A stretch of DNA of 64,000 nucleotides. Source: Saccharina japonica (Eukaryota; Sar; Phaeophyceae; Laminariales; Laminariaceae). Every line of letters starts with the position of its first letter. Within the stretch, counting starts at the first letter, position 1. Location: positions 187,891 through 251,890 of the forward strand of contig MEHQ01003624.1 of NCBI GenBank assembly GCA_008828725.1, given 5' to 3'. Shown here piece by piece: positions 50,501 to 59,580 of this stretch. The position numbers were made by a program, and so were the translations under genes. Below the pieces are notes generated by a model that did no database searches, was not told the DNA's origin, and worked only from the letters and a program-made list of their open reading frames with translations.

Positions 50501-53500
50501 CCCTATATATATACCAGGTATGTTGATACTGCTGTGCACACATACAACATGGATGGTCGTATGTATGACTCTGAAGACGTACGTACTACGTAGCCAGGTG
50601 CGTAAAATGGTTGAATAGAGTTTGAGTGGATTGTGAAAAAGCTTGAAATAAAATGAAACGACGAAAGAGCGGCCGCAGACGCAGTGGAGAGCGAGGCACA
50701 CTGTAGGCAAGTGGTTAACCAAAATAAATAACCAAAAACGGTTGAAAGCCAAGCATAATAGACATTTACAGTTGTACCCGGGACAGTATCTCTCAAAAAT
50801 GGGTACAATATGTTTTTGGCCAATCGCGTGGCTCGCTGGGCGTGTTTTTTACTTGATTCCAGAATGTACCCGTTTTTGAGTGAAAACCGACCGGGCTACC
50901 CGTTTTTGGTTATTACCCTAATATGTATATATATATCATGCCTGGTACAATAGTGTGTGCGTATCCTGTAATAGTCGGCTTTACAAGGTTAAGGTTTCCC
51001 CTTCCGAGGCATTCGTACATGGGGTGACGCAAGGCAAAATCCGAATGACGTTTTTGTGCAGCTGAACAAAACGAAGCCCACCAGCCGTTGCAATCTTCAA
51101 GTCCATACAGCCCGAAACACGACTCATAGTGACCAGCGAAAGGAAACCGGTACAAGTATGTGTATGTACAAAAGTGGCGGGTTGTCTCGCCGCCAAAAAC
51201 GGCGATCTAGACGCCCCCGCCTCCCCCTACCGCCGCCTACTATTAATACTTCGTATAATATTACTACAGGTAGTACAATATTATTATCAATTTCCACTTC
51301 ATGACCTAAATGTTTCATTAAGGGCAGACATAACTCATTAAGAACAGGTATCGCCTGAACTGCATGTAATATCTTCAGCAGTAGCTTATGTCGGCGGGTG
51401 GGGGCCGCACAACGCATACACGCGATCTAGTACACTCATAATTATGGCAGGTCAGTATCTAGATGATCTACCTGTAGATGATCTGTATGATCTGTAGATG
51501 TTCTATCTGTCCGACGGGTGCAACACTATGAACAAAAAGGACTCACAATCGTTGCCCGATGAGGCCCACGATGGCGAAGATGCCGCTGCCGACTGTTCCC
51601 GCCACGCCTATCACAACAAGGTCAACCCCGCCTCCCCCTTGCCCCTTTCCCCCCTCTCCCCACCCCTGCCCCAATCCCGCCTCCTCTTACCCCCCTACTA
51701 TAATAATAATAACAACAAGAGTAGCTCACAGTCGTGCCCGATGAGGCCTACGATGGCGAAGATACCGCTGCCGACAGTTCCCGCCACGCCTATCACGACG
51801 AGGTCGAAGAGCGTCAGGTGCCGGACCAGCGCCTCCTCGTTTGACTCCGCCAGCATTACCGACAAAGGTCTTAAGGGCGGAACATGAGCATTTCCGACAA
51901 AAACAAAAGAAGACAAAAAAAAAGAGAGAACGGAAAAGAAGAAATAAAAAAAAAATTACAAGAAAACAGGATAAATAAGATAAACAGGATACATAAGACA
52001 AACACAGGATGAATAAGAAAAACAGGACAAACAAGAAAAGCAGGTTAAAGAAGACAAAAACGGGACCGTTAAGAAAAAATATGGACAAGTTAAGAACAAC
52101 AGGTCAAATGAGACAAACAAGAAAAAATGAGGTGTTCGCTCTCAATCGTTTGTGTACAGCCAGCCAGTAGGGACGAAGGTCTATCACAAGGGCAAGCCAT
52201 ATTAACATTTGCGACAAAGAAAAAAAAAGGATAAAGGAAAAACAAAAAAAAAGGAAAAATAAAAAACAAACGGAAAGGATGGTTGCTCAATCGGCATTAG
52301 GAAATCAATTGTTCAATTTCATATTGCACGCCCGACTCGTTCACTATCACCATGCAATGCGTGTCCTTCATTTCGAGAGTATTTTTTTTGTTGCGGTGCT
52401 CGACGAAAGAAGTGGAGGAGACAAATACAACTGCTGTACGTAGCAAGAACCAGGCCAACAAGTGGAAAACAAAACGATGAGTGTGTTTTGCTGATGTAAA
52501 CTCAAACAAATCACTGGAAAGAAACGAAGGGAAAGTACGAGAGAAAAAAAAAGGGGGTGGTCTTTCTTTCTTTGTTCGTTCTTAATGCGTCTTTTTTAGA
52601 TTTGGGGCTGAAAAAAAACAGCACGTTTTTTTTCCGTACTCTGCTGTGGTCGACGTTTTTTTTCCGTACTCTGCTGTGGTCGTGTAGGACGGCCATCAAG
52701 AACAATTTAAGTATTACTACAGTAGTCAATACATCAAGTAGCACTATATCCATACTAAGATTCATACGAATGTTGAATGCACAGCCCTTTCGAACACACC
52801 AGGTATGCTAGTGGACGCTCATCTATAGGCATACTGCATCGTTCACAAGAAAAAAAGGACGAGTACGTCGTAGTATTTCGTAAAAAACATACCTCGAAAT
52901 TCAACATCTCAATATTATTATTAATAGTAATACGTACACACAAACATAATACTCGTATACTGCATCATGATAACACATTATGTCACACATAGAGTACACA
53001 CGAACCACACCTATTAATCATTGTAACATATGTATACCCATACTGTAATCAAGTGATACTATACCACACTATATATATATATTTTTAAAGCCGATTCTCT
53101 GGACAGCGGGGTAATCGTTTGTGATACCATATCACTTCAATACACATAATATATGGTTACAGGTACATCAAACAAAGTTGGCAGTCGGTGTACGCACGAT
53201 AACGAGATCTAAGTCGCTGTCATCCGCGATCAAAGCGGATTCAATTGACATTATTAATCTAATTCGAGGTACAGCTTAGTACTGCATCATACATAGCGTA
53301 ACCTATTGTTATGAACAAGTTACTGTAATACTATAATATTCATACTAATATTTATGGTACATACCACCTGCTATACAGTATATGAGACGTACTACTGTAT
53401 GATACCACTATGTACCGAAATATAAGCAGCGTTCTGATTAACTATTAATATGTAAAAGGTGCTTATGTTTAGGTACAAAGTGGTATGACACAATAGTATT

Positions 53501-56500
53501 TTTATTTCCGTTCTATGGTGGGGTAGGAGGAGATTGCTGTTATATGAAACATGTTCCTTCAAGCAGTTTGCTTTTAAGCAGTTTGCTTTTAAGCCTCCTC
53601 TCGGCCGTGTCGCGAGAGCTATTCATATACGTACTCGTTGCTCTGCCCTCCGTTGTTGCTGTTGCTCTGCTCTTCTTTGGCTACACTCTAGTAATAGACA
53701 GCTGCGGCACAGCAGCAATATCTAAGTTTTTTCTTCACTCCTCCGCCCAAAAGCAAGGCGTAAGAAACGGCATAAGCACGGCATACAAGCAGCACTGCCG
53801 GGTGACAACAGACAAGAGTCAGCGCATGCACGGGACACGATTAATTCACATGGCCTGAACCGCGAGCCTCACTGCTGTAATTGCGTCCAGCAAGTAATCA
53901 TACAAAGGCTTGTTACTAAACTACATAGGACTGTGAATTGGCTGGCTCGTATGGGTTGCCGAATACCACTATGTCCATAAATATAAGCATATTTTATACA
54001 TCAATATTAAATTAAAACGGTTCTTATATTTCTGGACAGAGTGGTAGTTATTTAGTTGGCTAGGCATTGCAGCTACAGTATGATAGTAGTTTCAACGGTG
54101 GTAAGTAATCCGATTTCTTGGGCTTTCCTTCTTTGCAGGAAGGCTTCTTTGATTTTACCGTACTTTTTGTAAATTGAAGCTACGTGAATAGCGTAAATTT
54201 TGCCTCCAGCGGGCCCTCCGGGGGAGCCTCCCGTGGACCCAATCTCGGCCTTCTAATATTAGTCGACTAACGCTCGTTTGACTGTATATAGGAAGATTCA
54301 CTATCAAGCTTCGTCCACCACCTTAATTATCCCGACTTCTTGGGGTTTCCTTGTTGGTAGAAAGGCTTCTTAGGTTTTACCGTACTTCTTGTGCGTAAAA
54401 TGAAGCAATGGATACGTAATCATCAGCGTAATTTTTTCCTCCAGCGGGCCCTCCGGGGGCGCCTCCCAACGGAGCCAGTCTCGGTCCGGGGGAGGCTTTC
54501 TAAAATTGAATTTAGTCCACTAACGCTCGCCTGACTGTATACAGTACATTCGTACTATAGTCGGTTGAAGTCGGTTAAAGTCGGTTAGTTGGCTGGCCCC
54601 GCCACCCGACTAATAGCACCAATTATATAGCCGTCAACGTCAAACCCAGCAAACTCACACCCCAAACTCTTACCGTCCCACTGCTTGTAATAATCCTAAT
54701 CCTTGTAAGATTTTACACGCGCAAGACACAAAAAAAAGGCAATCTTGCACTATTAATAGGTACTTTACCAGGGCTGTTCGCGTGTCAAGCGGTGTTCAAA
54801 ATTTCAGGGGTCGGGTCAGGTCGGGTCAGGAGGAGAACGAAATCTCACCGGTCGGGCCAGGTCGGGCCAGGTCGGGTCGAGATAGTTTCACATATCGCGG
54901 GTCGGGTCGGGTCAGGTCGGGTCACCATTTTTTCGAATATCACGGGTCGGGTCGGGTCGGGTCGGGTTGGGTCGAGTCAAGAGTTGTTTCAAATCCCACG
55001 GGATGGCTCGGACGGGATGGCTCGGGTCGGGTCAACAAGTTTTCAACTCTCACGAGTCGGGTCAGGTCGGGTCGAGAGATGATGAATAAACTCACGGGTC
55101 GGGTCACAGGTCAGGACCCGCGAGAAACGGGTCACTCGCGGGTCGGGCCAGCATGACCCAAGAGCTGTCCTCAGGTGACCCGCGGGTCGGACCCGCGGAT
55201 CCGGTCCGCGGATTCGACACTTCCAAAAACGTCCTGCTCTCTGCTCGAAGGCTTCTCTTGTGTCCGATTGCTGCAACGTGCTCGTATACCCTACGTACGT
55301 ACGTACCGCCTTGTCTATGTATCAGCAGCGTCCTAATCCTAACCCCTATGAATCGTATGTATACATAATATACTCGTAAGAGACAAGAAGCCAGGGAGTA
55401 CAAGGTGCCAACTTGACGCGAGTCGACGAGGGAAGAAAGTGCTGAACTCTTCTCGAGTAAAATTTGCAAGGCACGTATATACCGTGTAGTGAGGAGGGTG
55501 GAGAAGAGCCTACCTAGTGACCCCGGATCTGAGTTGCGACTACGAGTAGTAAGGGGGACCATAGTATATAGGACCAAATATTGGTAGTGAAAATAGTAAA
55601 AATAGGTTCGTAAACATGTACGTGATCGTGTGTACCGTAGGTCCTATTTACTAGTGTTTACTATGGTCCCCCGTATTAGGAAGGACAGAGAAAAGAAGGC
55701 CGAAGACCAATAAATGGGATGAAAAAAAAAGAAGAAAAAAAAGTGCCAACTATCCAACTATTATTGGGTTTCCTCACTTCCATAGGTGTTTAATGAGGGA
55801 TACAGAAAATTTCTTGTGTCAAATGAAGCCATTACATTCATAGATTTTGTAGCGTAAAATTCACCTCCGGCGGCGCCTCCAGCGTCTACTCCAGCGGGGT
55901 CCGCCGGAAGCGACACCGACGGACCCGCCGGGGCGCCTCGGCGGTGCTGCCTCGGTCGGGGGGGGGGGGGGGGGGGGGTCTAGTTTTTTCCGCTTCGCCC
56001 GCCTGGTGTTAAGTCGGCAAGTCGGTTGGCGCCACCTGGAAAAACCAGCCGACTTAAGCCAACTAAAGTCAAAGCCAGCTTCGTGTATAACGGTTTTAGA
56101 CGCCGCCTACATAGCGATGTAGTTACTACAGTAGATTACGAGGCTTACCAGTGCAACGGTACTAGTCTATATTTCGTACTATCAATACGAGTAAACTACT
56201 AATCGTATACCAGGGTACCTGGTATAATACGTACGTAAAGTCCTGCCGAGTTTACAGATCTATGTACCTGCCGCACTGTCATACCTCGTACACCACAGGC
56301 AGTGTTGTATGTTGTCTTCACAATAGGCGGTATCACTACGTACAGATCACCAACGAGTATACTTACGTAGACTTGACCAAGACTTGACAGCAGCAGTATC
56401 GCCAACAGGGATCAGAAATCGGAAACGAAAGAGAGACAAAACAATCCACCCCCACCGCTGCTGCTGACCCAATCAACCTCGCTGCCTTGGCTTGTGTACA

Positions 56501-57555
56501 TATTATATATTTCATACCTTCATCGTTTATGTTCATGTTCATCCAGCTCTGTTCATCAGGCAGGTTGTTATTAATAGTGGTATTACGTACGTAGTCGGTC
56601 GGTCGGTTGGGTTAAGTACGTACGTATAATATAACAAATCCTGCTACTGCTGCTGCTGCTGTAATATTAGGTTCTGTTAATAGACTATGATACTTGTGTA
56701 GGTGTACCCCAGGTATTTCATGTAAGGTGGATGGGATACTCTGTAAGGAACTGATGGTGTCGACCTAACCCATCAAACACCTCAATCACATCCACGCACA
56801 CGCATACAAGTGGCGATGAGGGGTCATGTTGGTCAAGTCGGGTGTTGTCGGGCAACGAACGGGCATACCGCTGCTGCCGCTGCTGCTGCTGCTGCTGTAC
56901 CAGGTACTGCTTGCTGTGCATGTATAGACGGCCTTCGGTGTACCAGAGCTCGCCTACTTTACTCGAGTACGCTGGAACCCTGCTATTAGCAGATGCGATC
57001 TATGAAACAACATGCGGTGCTCCAAACACAGAAAGTACTGAACGTTTCTTACAGCAGTAGAATGGAACACATCGGGCTGCGTGTTGCAGATTGCGAGTGG
57101 CATGCTGATGGCGCAGCGAGTGTGGTGGTGGGAGAGGACTGGTCTGTCCTACCAGGAGGTATAAAATACGAATGAATCCATTATCCACGGCCCTTGTCTT
57201 CCACAGAGTACCCACCCGCTGCAAGGAGGAGAGCAAGATTTTCCAATGAAAGGGGTGAACATTTCCATGGAGAACGACCTCCTCTGGAGTCGTCCACTCA
57301 CGGCGACCCAGCGTTGCCGCAGTATACTGTCGGGACCGAGAGCAGACGCTTTCAGCTCAGCAAATGAGACACATGAGACACAAAAAACATTACCGTACGC
57401 ACTCCTCCTGCAATAACAAGAGCTCCTGCGGCAGTACATTCAGAGGAAATATCGGCTCACTTTCGGATTAGAGCGGGCACCCCCGGGAGACCGGGCAACC
57501 GGCGGCTGGGCGTCCTTGTGTTCTGCGACAGAGTGTTGTAGCGCTCATTCTTCAT
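36785..57555 (-). CDS. Cationic amino acid transporter-like permease (APC superfamily, SLC7/CAT type), 649 aa, 11 coding exons
   Basis: Coding exons, 5' to 3' on minus: 57555-57461, 51869-51730, 48546-48368, 46877-46647, 45634-45494, 44240-44043, 43266-43210, 41913-41690, 41439-41184, 38436-38294, 37070-36785. All introns are GT-AG, every junction keeps phase, and the sum is 650 codons with TAA. Family landmarks: VIGVAGTVGSGIF (about 58-70), YAGPA then LSYAEL and GGAYAYAF (79-120, partly rebuilt by splicing), FFGYLGYDEVC (254-264), RGWGVASQ (321-328), QPRLLFVLATDGLLP (349-363), and the CAT C-terminal block with WYFLYGLKHS (549-558), the last across the final junction. Many hydrophobic segments fit a 12-14 helix membrane protein; the last 90 residues are a polar, probably cytosolic tail. 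Expected role: uptake of basic amino acids such as Arg/Lys at plasma or vacuolar membrane; the substrate is inferred from family. Exon 1 is the least certain; its ATG is the first after an in-frame stop. Exon 7 is only 57 bp. Confidence 0.93.
37110..37330 (+). repeat. (GGTAT)n pentanucleotide array
   Basis: GGTAT/GGTGT pentamers for about 215 bases in the last intron of the transporter gene, 40 bases from the final exon's acceptor. This gives His/Thr/Ile/Pro-type frames on the minus strand that are not coding. Confidence 0.95.
37595..37935 (+). repeat. Dispersed 'AGATCATC' element, copy
   Basis: Starts after CGGACAGACAG with CATCTACAGATAGATCATCT, then GCAGGATCTGTATAGTACAG, CGAAACATGTCC and CGCAGACTATAGG, ending near CGATCTGTTGATGATCTGTC. 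Same order as 34147-34350 and 38690-39140. Confidence 0.65.
38690..39140 (+). repeat. Dispersed 'AGATCATC' element with expanded internal array
   Basis: About ten units of ATCATGATCTAGATCATCTA plus CAG, spaced 20-34 bases (38697-38960), precede GCAGGATCTGTACACG, GGAGACATGTGC and CGTGCAGAATATAAGG blocks shared with the other copies. The array is the internal part of this element grown by slippage. Confidence 0.7.
39660..40300 (+). repeat. GGTGCAGGCAGC-type minisatellite grading into (CAG)n
   Basis: 12-15 bp units (GGTGCAGGCAGC, GGTGCTAGCAGGC, TCAGGCAGC) fill 39674-40160, then CAG triplets fill 40215-40300. It sits in the intron between transporter exons 9 and 10. The long Arg/Gln or Gly/Ser frames here are repeat-driven. 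Confidence 0.85.
40965..41597. repeat. 27-bp satellite flanking transporter exon 9 on both sides
   Basis: Units of CATTTTACGCAATGTTAAYA plus ACATTAC occupy 40972-41172 (about seven) and 41539-41597 (about two). Exon 9 (41184-41439) sits between the two blocks, its 5' splice site about 10 bases from the last unit. See findings. Confidence 0.9.
41956..42014. other. Assembly gap of 59 N
   Basis: Lies between G-runs in the intron between transporter exons 7 and 8. No exon is missing there, because exons 7 and 8 join in phase and rebuild the family motif. Confidence 0.97.
42385..42600 (+). repeat. Dispersed repeat S, copy
   Basis: Shares the order GACTTGCTGGGGTTCC, TGTGGGAAG and a downstream GC-rich CGGCGCCCCCTGG block with copies at 54105-54300, 54325-54545 and 55745-56060. 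Non-coding, moderately diverged. Confidence 0.5.
42623..42827. mobile_element. TIR element, about 205 bp (GCGCCGG family)
   Basis: Ends CAGTAGTGGTCCCTATATAG and CTATAGAGGGACCACTACTG are inverted copies, with internal AACCGGCGCTA repeats. No target duplication was seen. A related copy at 44608-44891 has CGGTCCCTGG / CTAGGGACCACTACT ends and a CCGGCACTAT core. Confidence 0.7.
43529..44043 (-). repeat. Tandem copies of transporter exon 6 end plus 5' splice site
   Basis: The last 40-45 bases of exon 6 (encoding FVLAFDARGWGVASQ) and following intron sequence recur downstream. Real junction 44043; copies at 43945, about 43857 (degenerate), 43725, 43624 and 43529, so units run about 95-101 bp. Only the 43945 copy keeps CAG/GTGAGG; 43624 and 43529 have GC instead of GT, and 43725 has lost the site. 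Units are separated by (CTC)n on the plus strand. Confidence 0.92.
44250..44420 (+). repeat. Poly(G) tract with C/G-run-headed repeat
   Basis: A G-run of 40 (44269-44308) followed by TGTACTCATTTGTTGCTTGC, ACCATTGACCGCGCACC, CGGGACGGAGCAC and AGAGACACCTTC. On the minus strand the C-run ends about 30 bases before the exon 6 acceptor, whose T-rich tract is 44241-44260. Confidence 0.8.
44527..44583 (+). repeat. Poly(G) tract, 57 uninterrupted G
   Basis: Longest homopolymer in the window, in the intron between transporter exons 5 and 6. Length may be assembly-dependent. Confidence 0.9.
44608..44891. mobile_element. TIR element related to 42623-42827
   Basis: AGTAGCGGTCCCTGG at the left and CTAGGGACCACTACT at the right are inverted. 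The right end is the same sequence that sits inside every unit of the adjoining 112-bp array. Confidence 0.55.
44895..45500 (-). repeat. Tandem copies of transporter exon 5 end plus 5' splice site
   Basis: The reverse complement of the exon 5 end (encoding FFGYLGYDE, then GTATGTA) recurs with CCTCATCATACCCCAA at 44931, 45042, 45154, 45267, 45380 and 45493; the last is the real junction. Spacing is 111-113. Each unit joins three parts: the exon end with its donor, a TACTGCTGTACACGAGCACA-like linker, and the terminal part of the GGGACCACTACTG element. Three copies have two extra A bases within the exon-derived part. Confidence 0.95.
46009..46089. mobile_element. Stowaway-like MITE, diverged
   Basis: TA then CCACTTTGTCCGAAAATATA at the left; GATATTTACGGACGGACTAC at the right. 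Same terminal design as the copies at 50056, 53405 and 53967. Confidence 0.55.
46150..46490 (+). repeat. GATGATCTATCTGTC minisatellite
   Basis: 15-16 bp units with many variants (GATGATCTATCTGTCGAT, GATGATCAATCTGTC) in the intron between exons 4 and 5, followed by a CTCTATCTCT-rich tract to 46605. The vocabulary matches the AGATCATC element read on the other strand. Confidence 0.85.
47140..47672 (+). repeat. Dispersed repeat, C/G-run-headed family, long copy
   Basis: Begins after a G-run with TGTACTCATG, passes GGCCGTAGTCATATGACCAT, CTTGCACCAAGC and AACCGCCTTCTGAGGCGGAC, and ends near CGTCGGTTGCCAACGACGCC. It is colinear with 1229-1757 in the opposite orientation. A second, head-only copy follows at 47696-47790. 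Confidence 0.75.
47997..48350 (+). repeat. CATAACATAATAACAT low-complexity array
   Basis: About 350 bases of ATAACATC/ATAATAAC words in the transporter intron, ending 18 bases before exon 3. Confidence 0.9.
48637..49983. mobile_element. hAT-type non-autonomous element filled with a 40-bp minisatellite
   Basis: Ends are CAGGGTTCTTTACGGT and its exact complement ACCGTAAAGAACCCTG. The flanking 8 bases are identical, CAAAAAAG (48629-48636 and 49984-49991). A CAGGG-type end and 8-bp duplication are hAT hallmarks. About 30 units of TAGGATTCCTGATTTCTGAA plus AACCGCACCGAACCGCACCG fill the inside, with a higher-order repeat of about 690 bp (48722 versus 49413). No transposase. The long minus-strand frames rich in Arg/Cys/Gly/Val/Phe are readings of the minisatellite. 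Located in transporter intron 2. Confidence 0.88.
50056..50140. mobile_element. Stowaway-like MITE
   Basis: ATCACTCTGTCCCG / CGGGACAGAGTGG inverted ends next to TA dinucleotides, with subterminal AAATATAAGCACCTTTT and AAAAGGTGCTAATGTTT. TA targets and an AAATATAAG subterminal word resemble plant Stowaway (Tc1/mariner) MITEs. Confidence 0.72.
50168..50922. mobile_element. TIR element, about 755 bp
   Basis: TAGGGAAATAACCAAAAACG at the left and CGTTTTTGGTTATTACCCTA at the right are inverted; both are followed inward by repeats of AAAAACGGGTAC. Flanked by TATATA-rich DNA. No transposase frame, hence non-autonomous. Confidence 0.75.
51542..51625 (-). repeat. Partial duplicate of transporter exon 2 with its 5' splice site
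   Basis: 84 bases match 51725-51808 of the real exon plus donor, 183 bases away in the intron just downstream. The 23 clean codons encode the same residues (DLVVIGVAGTVGSGIFAIVG then LIG). There are five substitutions and all are synonymous. One extra base near the end puts the copied donor in phase 2 instead of 1, and no pyrimidine-rich acceptor lies upstream. Hence not called as an exon. Confidence 0.9.
51890..52280 (+). other. A-rich AAACAGGA/AAGAAAA degenerate repeat
   Basis: Low-complexity stretch just upstream of exon 2 on the minus strand, where it forms a long T-rich tract. 52280-53400 holds nothing I recognise beyond a 30-bp direct duplication (CGTTTTTTTTCCGTACTCTG at about 52624 and 52654). 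Confidence 0.5.
53405..53483. mobile_element. Stowaway-like MITE
   Basis: TA/CCACTATGTACCG ... GGTACAAAGTGG/TA with AAATATAAGC and GTAAAAGGTGCTTATG subterminal words. Confidence 0.7.
53967..54044. mobile_element. Stowaway-like MITE
   Basis: TA/CCACTATGTCCATAAATATA ... CTTATATTTCTGGACAGAGTGG/TA; inverted ends with TA on each side. Confidence 0.72.
54105..54545 (+). repeat. Dispersed repeat S, two direct copies
   Basis: Copies about 215 bp apart share ATTTTACCGTACTT, GCGTAAATTTTGCCTCCAGC / GCGTAATTTTTTCCTCCAGC, GGGCCCTCCGGGGG and CACTAACGCTCGCCTGACTG. A third copy lies at about 55745-56060. Confidence 0.75.
54780..55210 (+). repeat. GGTCGGGTCA minisatellite
   Basis: GGTCGGGTC/A decamers with spacer phrases about every 60 bases. 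The left edge reads CAGGGCTGTTCGCGTGTCAA, starting with the CAGGG seen at the hAT-type ends; no matching right end was found. Lies in transporter intron 1. Confidence 0.85.
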
Positions 57556-58817
57556 CGCCTCACCCGACGACACGCACACTTGCACTGCAATGGACGGAGC
57601 GGGGCCTGTATGTCGGTTAACGACGTGAATCAGCCCCTAGGGAGAAAAGTTCTTAGGTATGGAAACCCTGTAGGGGATGTTTCGTGATCATCCCCTCCTT
57701 CCGATCACGCACCTTTCCGCGAAAGCCCGCACTTTTTCATATCCCCCCCAAGAGGCATCCTGCCTGGCGCGCGCTGGCTGGGGGTCTCAAGCTGTTTTTT
57801 TGCAAAGGAAGCACCAAGATACCCCTCGTGAGTGGTTTATATCGGATGCTGTGAGCTAAATCCAGTCGGAAGTAGCCATTCGGCCATTAGGAGACCAGCA
57901 TCCCAGGAGAGTTTATGATAAAAATGTGTGAAAGCCACGCAAGATGTTTGACACACCCTGCAGCAGCAGCCGCTGTCGAGCTTGTAGCGTTGTTGGTTTG
58001 TCGACCAACGACCGAGCCGAGGACTGCACCACCATTGCCTCGGTCGAATGTGCTCCACGGCTGTGCGTTTCTCATTCCAGCTCGGCGCCCCACTCTTTTT
58101 ATTTTCGATTTTTAAATTCCCCCCCTCCGTAACTTCAGAGAACGATGTGCGTGTCGCGCAAGGTGCAAGATATCGAGTCGTGGTATACACACATTCACCT
58201 CAACACTCGCGCAAAAGCAAAATATAGATATCAAATCCCTCCCGCGTGTGTGATCCAGCCAGCCTCTGATGATTGCGTTCAAACGAACCCGAGGGCTGCC
58301 TACTCGTACACACGGCAACGGTTCTAATTCGCTTCGTCCCTCCTGTCGCTCGTTCAGGCTGCAGAGAGGCGGACGGCAGCCTCTTCCGCGACGCATCGGC
58401 ATTGAGAGAGCATAAAGCTCCCATACCCACGAACATCTACGTGCTCGTACACACGGCAGGGAAATCAGGTGGGATTTCAGAGATTGACTGCTGCTACTGC
58501 TGCAGCATGCTGCTGCTGTTGTGGGCTCTGCTGATGCATCTTATCGTCGTTTGGCGAGAAACCCCGTAGGACGAGTCAAGCAACCCGCATCGCGTGATCG
58601 CGTGGCTGATTGACGAGGACACCCATCACTCTGTTGTAGCCAAAAACTCGCGTAAAAACACTAAAAACACAAAGCAAAACGAAATCAGGTACCTGGTACG
58701 TAAATATCATATCATAAGTGAAGCTTGGCGCGCGAGCGGCTAATCCTGCCGACGACGCCATTCAGTACTGCTGTACTATCCTGACTATCAAAAAAAGTTG
58801 CTCGATAAGAACGACCC

Positions 58818-58915
58818 TTAGGCCATCTCTTACGGATGGGTTCTGAAAACTGAAAATAATGAACGTTTTTTTCGAGCGTCAAAACCAATTGAGAAATTTT
58901 CAGTTGGCTATCTTA
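58818..58915. mobile_element. MITE, CTTACGGATGGG family
   Basis: Contains TTAGGCCATCTCTTACGGAT and GGGTTCTGAAAACTGAAAA at one end and a degraded CAATTGAGAAATTTTCAG at the other. It matches 60323-60402 in inverted orientation. Confidence 0.6.
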
Positions 58916-59580
58916 TCATGACCCAAGAATTGAAAATGATTTCTGGGCAGCAAGTTGTGACAAAAAGTGTACAACAGCAGCAGTACGAGGAAGACGGTAC
59001 TACTCGTACGAGTACTCGTATATACTCGTACGCGAAAGCGCCTCCGAGCTATTTCGCTGCCGCCCTGGACTACGGGTGATCGAGGTGTTCGTCGCACCGG
59101 AGCACGCAACGCAGAAGCATTGTACCCGGCGGTGGCCGGGACAGCGGAAAACACGACGGAGGGGTGTCGTTAATAGTTGTGTTTTTCTCCTCCCCGTCTG
59201 TGTTCCTCGTTAGTGGCAGCCTATAGGTCGCAGCTGCAAGGGCAATTGAAAGGCTCTCGTGGCCGACACCATCACAATCCGATCCCATCGCATTGTGGTG
59301 ATGTCTGAGGCACGTGCGGGTGGGGATCGTGGCACAGCAAGCAGCAGCAGCAGTACACCTGTGTTGTTGCTTGCTTGGCAACAGACGCGGCTCGTACTCA
59401 ACTGCTGCTGTTTGCGGTACATTTGTACGCGTGTTTGCCTCCAACGATGTGTGGAAACCCATAGATTCCAAATCGAATCGCCAGTTTCAATCGAAATGGG
59501 GCCCCATTTCCGAGTGGAGGCCGACTTGAAAGTGATAATTGAAAATCTTGATCGGAAATGGGCCCACTTTCAACCCCGTA

